Shown here in pieces: positions 1-7,602 of a stretch of 64,000 nucleotides of DNA (positions within the stretch are counted from its first letter, which is position 1; every line of letters begins with the position of its first letter). Below the pieces are notes generated by a model. The model did no database searches. It was given only the letters and a program-made list of their open reading frames with translations, and was not told the DNA's origin. The stretch covers positions 62,001-126,000 of the forward strand of contig NZ_FOVN01000006.1 of the NCBI RefSeq assembly GCF_900115185.1, in the 5' to 3' direction. Source of the DNA: Algorimicrobium echini. GTDB taxonomy: Bacteria; Bacteroidota; Bacteroidia; Flavobacteriales; Flavobacteriaceae. Both the position numbers and the translations under genes were made by a program.

Positions 1-760
1 TTAAGTTGTTAAAATTATATTCACCTTCGTTATAACTTAAAAATAAAGTTACTGTAAAACTACCATCCAAATTTGGTAAAGCGATGAGCATAAAGGCTTC
101 GCGACCCCAAATGTGGAGCGCGTTTTTATAGGTTTTATAGCTGCCATTTTCGCCGGGAAGGATACTTAATTCTTTGTAACCATGGGTTAAATAGTCTTGT
201 GAAAAGCTAAACAAGAACTTATGCCCTAAATAGTAGCTTTTACGCATAGCGGAACCTGCACCATCTGTTGCAATAATCAAATCAGCATCTTCAATAAATT
301 CGTTTTTAGTATTAAATTCTGTAAAGTGTGCTGTGGTATTTTCAAAATCTACCGATTCACATTTTCTATTAAAGTAAATGTTAACATTGTCATGTTTTTC
401 AGCTTCATTTAATAATAAGGCATTTAGTTCACCTCGAGAAATAGAATTAATGTATTCATGGTCTCGGCCACTATACGGAGCCAAAGTTGTATTGCCATTT
501 ATATCATGTAGCATTCGGCCATTCATAGGAATGCAAAGAGGTTCTACCTTGTCTTGAATACCAACTAAATTCATGGCTTTTATACCACGATCAGAAAAAG
601 CTAAATTTATGGAACGACCAGCACTGATATCAACTTTTCTTAAGTCAGGTCGCATTTCCATTACGGTAACCCTGTAGCCGCGTTGCCCAAGCCGCAATGC
701 TAGAAGTGAGCCACAAAGTCCTGCGCCAATTATGAGTATGTTTTGTTGTTTGTTTTTCAT
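1..760 (-). CDS. kmo: Kynurenine 3-monooxygenase (3' part cut by window edge)
   Basis: FAD-dependent aromatic hydroxylase that converts L-kynurenine to 3-hydroxykynurenine. About 253 codons are visible from the ATG at 760-758, and the frame is still open at base 1, so the C-terminal part lies outside the window. The N-terminus has the Rossmann dinucleotide motif IGAGLCGSL (near residues 11-19), then VMEMRPD for the FAD ribose and the family hallmark GRSINLAFSDRG. Further on are DADLIIATDGAGS and a Gly-rich segment near the end of the visible part. It lies 81 bp downstream of kynureninase on the same strand, so the two probably form a kynurenine-pathway operon. The identification rests on the hallmark motif plus its neighbour. 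Confidence 0.93.
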   Translation of the reverse strand, partial: MKNKQQNILIIGAGLCGSLLALRLGQRGYRVTVMEMRPDLRKVDISAGRSINLAFSDRGIKAMNLVGIQDKVEPLCIPMNGRMLHDINGNTTLAPYSGRDHEYINSISRGELNALLLNEAEKHDNVNIYFNRKCESVDFENTTAHFTEFNTKNEFIEDADLIIATDGAGSAMRKSYYLGHKFLFSFSQDYLTHGYKELSILPGENGSYKTYKNALHIWGREAFMLIALPNLDGSFTVTLFLSYNEGEYNFNNL

Positions 761-841
761 ATTAGTATATCACAATGGTGATGTTTACTGTTATTTTGGT
801 TGTTTTGAAGACTTTTTAATATGACGCTTCAAATAACATTT

Positions 842-2137
842 TTATTTTAATATATTTTTTAATTTCTCTACCATATGATAAATATCTTGATAGGAGTTAT
901 ATAACGGTACTGGCGCACAGCGAATAACGTCTGGTTCGCGCCAATCACTTATAACTCCTGCTTCAGTTAGTTTATCATGCAAAGCTCTATCGGCATTTTT
1001 TACTTGTATTGATAATTGACAACCACGTGCATCTGGATTGTTTGGAGTTATAATACGGATAGTGTCTTGGCCTAATTCTTTTAATAGGAATTCGAAATAA
1101 GCAGTTAAATCTTTCGATTTTTGATTGAGTTTTTTTATGCCTACTTCTTCAAAAATATCTAACGATGCTTTTATGGCAGCCATAGATAAAATTGGTGGAT
1201 TACTTAATTGCCAACCTTCAGCTCCTGGTATAACATCAAACTCATCGCGCATTTTAAAGCGTGTTTCTTTATTATGACTCCACCAACCTGTAAAACGATT
1301 CAATGTTTTGTTATGTGCATGACGTTCATGAACAAAGCAACCACCTAAACTTCCTGGGCCTGAATTTAAATATTTATAGGTACACCAAACAGCAAAATCG
1401 GCACCAGAATCATGTAAATTAAGTTCTACATTTCCTGCACCATGAGCACAGTCGAAACCAACCATGCAGCCGTGTTTGTGTCCGAGTTTGGTAATGCGCT
1501 TCAAGTCGAAAAATTGTCCTGTGTAATAGTTGACACCGCCAATCATCACCAGAGCCACTTCGTCACCATGTTTATCCAGAATGGTTTCTAAATCTTCATA
1601 GCGTAGTAACTCTTCACCTTCACGTGCTTTCCAAAGTATTAAGCCTTCTTTATCATCATAGCCATGATGACGTAGTTGGGACTCTACAGCATATTTATCA
1701 GATGGGAATGCATCCGCTTCAATGATAATTTTGTAACGTGTAGTTGTGGGTTTATAAAAAGACACCATCATGAAATGTAAGTTAGCTGTTAGGGTATTCA
1801 TAACAACTACTTCAATGGGTTTGGCACCAACAACTTTAGACATGCTTGTAGTTAAAAATTCATGATAAGGTAGCCATGGGTTTTTGGCATGTGTATGTCC
1901 TTCAACACCTAAATTAGCCCAATCTTCTAATTCTTGATTGATATAGTTTTTTGTTGATTTTGGTTGCAGTCCTAATGAATTGCCACAAAGATAAATAAGT
2001 TCGTTATTGTGTTTATCTTTTGGTATGTGAAACTGCTCTCGATAGCTAGATAGTGGGTCGTTTGCGTCTTGTTTTTTTGCAAAATCAAGACCGGTTTTGT
2101 AGTTGGACAAGGTGTTATGTTTTTCGGTTTCCCACAA
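842..2137 (-). CDS. kynU: Kynureninase
   Basis: PLP enzyme that cleaves kynurenine or 3-hydroxykynurenine to (hydroxy)anthranilate and alanine. Visible motifs: CGNSLGLQPK (51-60), the phosphate-binding FPSD (144-147), GFDCAHGAGN (227-236) and the PLP lysine in TYKYLNSGPG (Lys255). The length of about 430 aa is normal for the family. No ATG exists near the N-terminus. The call uses TTG at 2137-2135, and a second TTG at 2110-2108 would give a start (SNYKTGLDF) closer to the usual family N-terminus. An in-frame stop lies four codons upstream. With the adjacent monooxygenase it would yield 3-hydroxyanthranilate for NAD synthesis or tryptophan breakdown. Confidence 0.94.
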   Translation of the reverse strand: MWETEKHNTLSNYKTGLDFAKKQDANDPLSSYREQFHIPKDKHNNELIYLCGNSLGLQPKSTKNYINQELEDWANLGVEGHTHAKNPWLPYHEFLTTSMSKVVGAKPIEVVVMNTLTANLHFMMVSFYKPTTTRYKIIIEADAFPSDKYAVESQLRHHGYDDKEGLILWKAREGEELLRYEDLETILDKHGDEVALVMIGGVNYYTGQFFDLKRITKLGHKHGCMVGFDCAHGAGNVELNLHDSGADFAVWCTYKYLNSGPGSLGGCFVHERHAHNKTLNRFTGWWSHNKETRFKMRDEFDVIPGAEGWQLSNPPILSMAAIKASLDIFEEVGIKKLNQKSKDLTAYFEFLLKELGQDTIRIITPNNPDARGCQLSIQVKNADRALHDKLTEAGVISDWREPDVIRCAPVPLYNSYQDIYHMVEKLKNILK

Positions 2138-2174
2138 AAATAAGAATTATAAATTTAGGAATGAAGGGAAAAAG

Positions 2175-2209
2175 AAAAAGGGCTTCAACCATTGGATGAA
2201 GCCCTTTTT
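2175..2209 (-). terminator. Rho-independent terminator of the upstream lipoprotein gene
   Basis: A perfect 13-bp stem (AAAAAGGGCTTCA paired with TGAAGCCCTTTTT) with a 9-nt loop. On the minus strand it lies 74 bp past the stop at 2284 and ends in a run of T, so it separates the lipoprotein gene from kynU. Confidence 0.85.
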
Positions 2210-2283
2210 GAATATATATAGACGCTTAAAGCGGGATATTTATTAGATATACGATTGTATTACTAGTTTTGGATGTTTTATAG

Positions 2284-2958
2284 TTAATTTATTGAAACAT
2301 TATCAAAAAATAATTCCCAATTATCATCTGTTTTTTTATGGCTTAACGCGATTATAACACCATTATATCCAACGTTGTTCTCCCAAGTAGACATCATGGA
2401 AGGTTCTTTAGCGTTTCCTTTTCGGTAAACCCATTCCTCGATAAAGAAATCAGAATTATAATAAAAATCGTAAGCATCGCCAGGTGTATAGCCACCTTCA
2501 TTAGGATACGTTAGCGTAATTTTATAAAGTGTTTTTTTACTAATTGGAGCAGTTTCTTCAACGGGCTCAGAAATTGTTGTTCCAGAATCCCAAATTAAAT
2601 TAAATGGTGCCAATAACCAGAATTTATCGTTTATAAATGCTTTGTCGGCATTTATAAATGTACTATCCATTTCATTTCTGTTATACTGCAGCGTGTCGTT
2701 AGGTGTAATTAATGTAATGTTATTTGTTTTAGGAGACCATTTCCAAGAACGTTTAAAAAGCGAGCTATCTTTTCTCACATTAAAATCGAAACTAATAGTG
2801 TTTACCTCATTCCAATTTTCAATACCATAAGCTTGTGCTATTTTTTCAGAAGTTGTTAGTTCTTTTTCATTCATTTCCGTTATAGGGGTATTTTCCTTGT
2901 CGGATTTACAAGATTGTAAAATAAGTAACACACTTAAAATAAGTCTAAAATGTTTCAT
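2284..2958 (-). CDS. Hypothetical lipoprotein, 224 aa
   Basis: An exported lipoprotein of unknown function. The N-terminus is a short hydrophobic signal ending in a lipobox (LILQSC, Cys17). The mature part holds an Asp/Lys-rich linker, then a beta-rich region with repeated aromatic residues (SWKWSPKTNN, YDFYYNSDFFIEEWVYR), which suggests a lipocalin- or LolA-like sheet. That is inference only. It is divergent from the methyltransferase at 3019, with 60 bp between the starts, and ends before a strong terminator. It is a single-gene unit with no functional clue from its neighbours. Confidence 0.75.
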   Translation of the reverse strand: MKHFRLILSVLLILQSCKSDKENTPITEMNEKELTTSEKIAQAYGIENWNEVNTISFDFNVRKDSSLFKRSWKWSPKTNNITLITPNDTLQYNRNEMDSTFINADKAFINDKFWLLAPFNLIWDSGTTISEPVEETAPISKKTLYKITLTYPNEGGYTPGDAYDFYYNSDFFIEEWVYRKGNAKEPSMMSTWENNVGYNGVIIALSHKKTDDNWELFFDNVSIN

Positions 2959-3018
2959 AGTTTAATTTTTTAAGAAGTTGTAAAGTTATAGTAAATTGGA
3001 CAGATATTTAACTAGAAT

Positions 3019-3819
3019 ATGGAATTAGAAAAAAACTATTTTGAAACCAATAAGGCAACCTGGAACCAAAAAGTGCGTGTTCATGCAGAAAGTGACATGT
3101 ATGATATGGAAGCTTTTAAAAAAGGGAAGTCGTCATTAATGTCTTATGAGTTAGAGGCTTTAGGTAATGTTTCTGGGAAATCTATGTTGCATTTACAATG
3201 TCATTTTGGGCAAGACACATTAAGTTGGAGTAGAATGGGAGCTTCGTGCGTCGGTGTCGATTTAAGTGATGAAGGCATAAAATTAGCCCAAACTTTGAAT
3301 ACCGAATTAGGTTTGGACGCTAAATTTGTTTGTTGTAATGTGTTAGATACTTCTAAACATATTACCGAGCAATTTGATATTGTTTTTACCAGTTATGGCG
3401 TTATTGGTTGGTTGCCAGATTTAAAGCCTTGGGGAAGGATGATTGCTGAACGACTGAAAAAAGGAGGGACATTTTTTATGGCGGAATTTCACCCGATAGT
3501 TTGGATGTTCGATTACATAAACGGGAAACCTAACATGAAATATGGCTATATGCAAGATGAAGTAATTTTTGAAGAATATGAAGGCACTTATGCCAATCAA
3601 GACTCTAAAATAATTAGTAAAGAATATGGCTGGAATCATGGTTTGAGTGAGGTAATTAATGCCTTAACTCAAGCAGGATTACATATTGAACATTTAAATG
3701 AATATCACGAAAGCCCTTATAATGTATTACCTAATTTGGTTGAAACCAAAAATGGTATGTTTAAAATAGCCGCTAATTTATATCCTTTAATTTTTACAAT
3801 AAAGGCAACAAAACCATAA
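3019..3819 (+). CDS. Class I SAM-dependent methyltransferase
   Basis: A 266-aa methyltransferase with a Rossmann core. Motif I is LHLQCHFGQDTLSW (about 57-70), followed by the acidic ribose-binding GVDLS (about 78-82), and motif IV is the FDIVFTSYGVIGW stretch (about 119-131). The C-terminal half (MAEFHPIVWMFD, then a Tyr/Glu-rich lid) resembles small-molecule methylases of the UbiE/Methyltransf_11 type. The substrate cannot be told. It stands alone, divergent from the lipoprotein gene and convergent with msrA, and no terminator hairpin is visible after it. Confidence 0.88.
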   Translation: MELEKNYFETNKATWNQKVRVHAESDMYDMEAFKKGKSSLMSYELEALGNVSGKSMLHLQCHFGQDTLSWSRMGASCVGVDLSDEGIKLAQTLNTELGLDAKFVCCNVLDTSKHITEQFDIVFTSYGVIGWLPDLKPWGRMIAERLKKGGTFFMAEFHPIVWMFDYINGKPNMKYGYMQDEVIFEEYEGTYANQDSKIISKEYGWNHGLSEVINALTQAGLHIEHLNEYHESPYNVLPNLVETKNGMFKIAANLYPLIFTIKATKP

Positions 3820-3868
3820 AAAGGAATCAGAACTTTTAATTGTAGAATCTAAATAGCCACTTAATATT

Positions 3869-4525
3869 TTAGTGATTGGCCTTTAAAACTTCTGGCATCT
3901 TTCTTTTGAAACGATTTAATCTTGGTATAGATACATTCTGGATGTACGGATTGTCGGGATGTAAGCGCTCATAATCTTGGTGGTAATCTTCAGCAATCCA
4001 AAATTTTTGAAACGGATAGACTTCAGCAGCAACAGGTTTACCAAGTTCTTTTTCTAAAGCGTTTTTCTTTTCCATAATAATATTTTTTTGCTCTTGGTTT
4101 TGATAAAAGATAATAGATCGATATTGAGAGCCTGTGTCTGGACCTTGACCATTTACTTGTGTTGGGTTTTGCGAAGCAAAATACACATCCACTAACGTTT
4201 CAAAACTAACAATTTCAGGATTGTAAATAACTTCTACCGCTTCCGCATGTCCTGTTCTACCAGTATTACTGGATTCGTATGTTGGATTTTTTGTATGACC
4301 TCCAGCATACCCTGAAGTAGATTCTTCAACTCCTTTTACACTCTCATAAACTGCTTCTACACACCAGAAGCAACCACTAGCAAAATAGGCTTTAGCCTTG
4401 CCGTTTTTCATGGCTACTTCTACAGGTTCTGCATTAATAACGTCTTGTTGTTTGGAGTTGACTTGAGCGTTGTTATTACAACTAAATAACAAGGCCGTAA
4501 ATACCATTATGAGTAACTTATTCAT
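3869..4525 (-). CDS. msrA: Peptide-methionine (S)-S-oxide reductase MsrA, lipoprotein form
   Basis: Reduces methionine-S-sulfoxide in proteins. The catalytic motif GCFWCVEA holds the nucleophile Cys52 and Cys55. Family signatures follow: GYAGGHTKNPTYE, GHAEAVEVIYNP and the C-terminal DYHQDY. The N-terminus is a lipoprotein signal (LLFSC, Cys16), so this form is probably anchored in the cell envelope and repairs periplasmic or outer-membrane proteins, unlike the usual cytosolic MsrA. The length of 218 aa includes about 45 residues of signal and linker. It is transcribed as a single gene convergent with the methyltransferase. Confidence 0.96.
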   Translation of the reverse strand: MNKLLIMVFTALLFSCNNNAQVNSKQQDVINAEPVEVAMKNGKAKAYFASGCFWCVEAVYESVKGVEESTSGYAGGHTKNPTYESSNTGRTGHAEAVEVIYNPEIVSFETLVDVYFASQNPTQVNGQGPDTGSQYRSIIFYQNQEQKNIIMEKKNALEKELGKPVAAEVYPFQKFWIAEDYHQDYERLHPDNPYIQNVSIPRLNRFKRKMPEVLKANH

Positions 4526-4598
4526 AGTTTTCTTTTTAGTGTTAGACGTATAGAAGTCTATTACCTTATAAATGAAATGCTAAAGTTATATTAAAAAA

Positions 4599-4624
4599 AA
4601 AGCCTTCAATTTATTGAAGGCTTT
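4599..4624 (-). terminator. Rho-independent terminator after the nif3/zinc-ribbon pair
   Basis: A 12-bp perfect stem (AAAGCCTTCAAT with ATTGAAGGCTTT) with a two-base loop and a long T run on the minus strand. It lies 21 bp past the stop at 4646. Confidence 0.88.
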
Positions 4625-4645
4625 CTATATAATTTTGAAAATAGC

Positions 4646-5425
4646 TTATAATTTAGAGAAAAGCTTTTCCATTTTTTCGCGTTCTTCTTCAGCTAAAGCG
4701 GCATCCACTAAAATACGCCCACTGTGTTCATCTGTTATGATCTTCTTGCGAGATGCGATTTCCATTTGAACCTGTGGTGGAATTGTAAAAAACGATCCTC
4801 CAGAAGCACCTCTTTCAATGGCTACAACGGCTAATCCGTTTTTAACATTGGTACGGATTCTGGTATAAGCAGAAACTAAACGCTCTTCAATAGATTTTTT
4901 AAATTCCTCCGATTTTTTAATAAGTGCTTGCTCTTCTTTTTCCGTTTCAGCCAAAATAGCATCTAACTCACTCTTTTTGTGTTTCAGGTGTGTTTGGCGT
5001 TCTTTTAAGCGTTCTTTAGTCTGGGCTATAACTTCTTTTTTCTGTTCAATCTGAACTTTGTGTTCATTGATGTTTTTTTCAGCTAATTGAATTTCTAATT
5101 CTTGAAATTCAATTTCTTTAGAAATAGAGTTATATTCTCTATTATTACGAACATTTTTTTGTTGCTCGTTGTACTTTTTGATGAGTGCTTTAGCCTCTTC
5201 TATCAAGTTCTTTTTAGAACTGATTTCATTTTTTATAACATCTAAGCTGTCTTCAAGCTTTTCATGTCTGGTGTTCATTCCAGCAACTTCATCTTCTAAA
5301 TCGCGTACTTCTAAAGGAAGTTCTCCACGCACATTTCTAATTTCATCGATACGAGAATCTACAAGTTGTAAATCATACAGGGCTCTTAAACGCTCTTCTA
5401 CCGTTGCTTCTTTCTTTTTTGCCAT
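4646..5425 (-). CDS. CT398/DUF164-type coiled-coil protein with degenerate zinc ribbon
   Basis: A 259-aa protein with a long charged coiled coil (about residues 10-185) and a C-terminal domain aligned by eye to the C4 zinc ribbon of the CT398/DUF164 family. Where the family has CxxC pairs, this protein has S208-GG-S211 and D232-EH-S235. There is no cysteine anywhere in the protein. The IPPQ and GRILVD landmarks remain, so the fold is probably kept without zinc. It starts three bases after the stop of nif3, a common pairing, and is followed by a terminator. The molecular role is unknown; a nucleic-acid or protein scaffold is possible. Confidence 0.85.
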   Translation of the reverse strand: MAKKKEATVEERLRALYDLQLVDSRIDEIRNVRGELPLEVRDLEDEVAGMNTRHEKLEDSLDVIKNEISSKKNLIEEAKALIKKYNEQQKNVRNNREYNSISKEIEFQELEIQLAEKNINEHKVQIEQKKEVIAQTKERLKERQTHLKHKKSELDAILAETEKEEQALIKKSEEFKKSIEERLVSAYTRIRTNVKNGLAVVAIERGASGGSFFTIPPQVQMEIASRKKIITDEHSGRILVDAALAEEEREKMEKLFSKL

Positions 5426-5428
5426 ACT

Positions 5429-6544
5429 CTAATAATACTTAACTGGATTTGTATTGGTCTTTGATATAATAAGCCTACCTACCGGTAAGGCAGGTGCAAA
5501 ATTAGTAATTTTTTTCGTAAGATATGCTACTAAAAGGTTTTTTGTGAACTGCTCACTTTCATAATGTCCAATATCAGCTAAAATTAGGCTGTTTTCGGCT
5601 TGAAAAAAATCATGATATTTTAAATCTGCTGTGATAAATATATCAGCACCAGCACGTTTGGCAGCCGAAATAGCAAAACTACCAGAGCCTCCTAAAACGG
5701 CAATTTTTTGAATAGGTTTGTTTAGGAATTGCGAATGCCTGATTGTTCCAGTTTGCATGGTCTCTTTTACATACTTGAGGAAATCAGTTTCCGTCATGGG
5801 CTTTTCTAGCGTGCCAATCATTCCCATACCAATATGCTGATTGGTATTGTCAATTTGTATTATTTCATAGGCAACTTCTTCATAAGAATGAGCCCTGAAA
5901 AGTGCTTGTAATATTTGAGATTCTAAATGCTTCGGAAATGTAACCGATATTTGTGTTTCTGGTTCGGAATGCATTTCCAATTTTTTGCCTTTTGTTGGGT
6001 TTGAAGTTTCGTTGCCTTTAAAAGTACCTGTACCATCTGTATTAAAACTACAATAATCATAATTACCAATGCTTCCTGCACCAGCAGTAAATAGCGCTTC
6101 CCGAACGGTAGCTGCTTCAGCTTGTGGCGCGTAAGTTGTTAGCTTTTTTATAGTTCCAGATTGGGGAATAAGCACTTTACGATTGGTAAGATTGAGTTTT
6201 TCACAAATCATATCATTCACGCCATGAAATGCATTATCTAAAGCCGTGTGAATTGCGAAAATGGCAATGTTGTTTTGGATTGCTTTAATAACAACACGCT
6301 CAACATAGTTTTTACCAGTGATTTTTTTTAAACCTTTAAAAACAATAGGATGAAAGCTTACAATTAGGTTGCAATTTGTTTCAATAGCTTCATCTATGAC
6401 AGCTTCGGTTGTATCAAGGGTTACTAAAATACCCTTTACGTTTTCTTGGCTATTTCCAACTAATAAACCCACATTATCAAAATCTTCTGCGTAAGAAGAT
6501 GGTGCTAAATTTTCTAAATAATTTATTATGTCTTGAACAATCAT
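5429..6544 (-). CDS. Nif3-like dinuclear metal-centre protein (DUF34)
   Basis: A member of the NIF3/YbgI family, hexameric proteins with a dinuclear metal site and no settled in vivo substrate. The length of 371 aa fits the long form with an inserted PII-like middle domain (about residues 130-240). Metal-ligand motifs seen are SFHPIVFKGL (the first His of the usual HHP is Phe), HTALDN and, near the C-terminus, DIGHYESEQF. The C-terminal end holds an unusual APALPVGRL stretch encoded by a REP-like palindrome. It is divergent from lpxK with 47 bp between starts, and couples to the zinc-ribbon gene. Confidence 0.92.
   Translation of the reverse strand: MIVQDIINYLENLAPSSYAEDFDNVGLLVGNSQENVKGILVTLDTTEAVIDEAIETNCNLIVSFHPIVFKGLKKITGKNYVERVVIKAIQNNIAIFAIHTALDNAFHGVNDMICEKLNLTNRKVLIPQSGTIKKLTTYAPQAEAATVREALFTAGAGSIGNYDYCSFNTDGTGTFKGNETSNPTKGKKLEMHSEPETQISVTFPKHLESQILQALFRAHSYEEVAYEIIQIDNTNQHIGMGMIGTLEKPMTETDFLKYVKETMQTGTIRHSQFLNKPIQKIAVLGGSGSFAISAAKRAGADIFITADLKYHDFFQAENSLILADIGHYESEQFTKNLLVAYLTKKITNFAPALPVGRLIISKTNTNPVKYY
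5474..5494. repeat. REP-like palindrome inside the nif3 coding end
   Basis: A GC-rich imperfect palindrome centred on ACCGGT, with CCTACC and GGCAGG arms and one bulge. It lies in frame in the last 30 codons of the nif3-like gene and encodes part of APALPVGRL. Its composition stands out from the AT-rich surroundings. Short palindromes of this look are dispersed in many flavobacterial genomes; that is recalled, not checked here. Confidence 0.55.
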
Positions 6545-6591
6545 TTCTATTTATGTTTAACATCAAAGATAAAATAATTACTTTCGTTGTT

Positions 6592-7602
6592 ATGAAGCTT
6601 CTGCGAAAAATATTGTTTCCTATTGTTCCTATTTACTATTTGGTAACATGGTTGCGAAATAGGTTTTACGATTTGGGACTTTTTAAAAGCCAATCTTATC
6701 CTGTTCCAATTATTTGTGTTGGTAACTTAAGCACTGGAGGTACGGGCAAGTCGCCTATGATTGAACTTTTAATTCATTTTTTGAAAGATTCATTTCGCGT
6801 TGCAACCTTAAGTCGTGGTTACAAAAGAGAGACAGAAGGATTTCGGCTGGCAACCGTGTCTGATTCTGCTAAAACGTTAGGAGACGAGCCGTTTCAGTTT
6901 TATAGTAAGTTTTATAAAAATGTACAGATAGCTGTAGATTCTAATAGACAACGTGGCATAGAAAATTTGTTACGTTTACCAAAAAAACCTAATGTTATTT
7001 TGTTAGATGATGCTTTTCAGCACCGTAAAGTAACAGCTGGTTTGAATATATTATTAACTACATACCAAGACTTATACGCTGATGATTTGGTTTTACCTAC
7101 AGGTAATTTGCGGGAGCCAAAACAAGGAGCGAAACGTGCTCACATTATTGTGGTGACCAAGTGTCCTGATGATATTTCGGCTTTAGAAAAAAAACAGATT
7201 ATTTCAAAATTGAAACCACAAAATAACCAAGAGGTGTTTTTTAGCGCTATTGAATATTCTGAAATTGTTTTTTCGGCAGAGGCCTCATATAACTTATCAA
7301 ATTTAAAAACCTTTACTTTAATTACTGGTATTGCCAATGCAGGTCCATTGGTTTCGTATTTAAAAAATAGCGGATTGGAGTTTGAGCATCTTAACTTTCC
7401 AGATCATCATGTATTTACCGATGCTGAAATTTTAAAACTGGCTCAATTTGAAATTCTATTAACTACGGAAAAGGATTTTATGCGATTGAAAGTTTATGAA
7501 ACACTACGTAAAAAGTTATTCTTTATACCTATAAAAGCAGTAATTCATGAACAAGAGAGGTTTCAGAATTTGGTTTTAAATTATATAAAGGGAGCTGTTT
7601 AA
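6592..7602 (+). CDS. lpxK: Tetraacyldisaccharide 4'-kinase LpxK
   Basis: Inner-membrane kinase that phosphorylates the 4' position of the lipid A disaccharide. The 336-aa protein starts at the ATG at 6592. The frame is open further upstream, but that stretch overlaps the divergent nif3 gene and lacks family similarity. A hydrophobic N-terminal helix (about 6-22) precedes the Walker A motif GNLSTGGTGKSP (44-55), and LLDDAFQHR carries the Walker B-like acidic residues. The stop codon overlaps that of the convergent histidine kinase gene by four bases. Its presence shows that the organism makes lipid A. Confidence 0.95.
   Translation: MKLLRKILFPIVPIYYLVTWLRNRFYDLGLFKSQSYPVPIICVGNLSTGGTGKSPMIELLIHFLKDSFRVATLSRGYKRETEGFRLATVSDSAKTLGDEPFQFYSKFYKNVQIAVDSNRQRGIENLLRLPKKPNVILLDDAFQHRKVTAGLNILLTTYQDLYADDLVLPTGNLREPKQGAKRAHIIVVTKCPDDISALEKKQIISKLKPQNNQEVFFSAIEYSEIVFSAEASYNLSNLKTFTLITGIANAGPLVSYLKNSGLEFEHLNFPDHHVFTDAEILKLAQFEILLTTEKDFMRLKVYETLRKKLFFIPIKAVIHEQERFQNLVLNYIKGAV

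Noticed and set aside
2175-2209. Hairpin as an attenuator of kynU
   Set aside because: It follows directly after the upstream lipoprotein gene with a full T run, so a plain terminator explains it.
6409-6591. N-terminal extension of LpxK
   Set aside because: It lies over the divergent nif3 gene and lacks family similarity; ATG 6592 gives the normal length.
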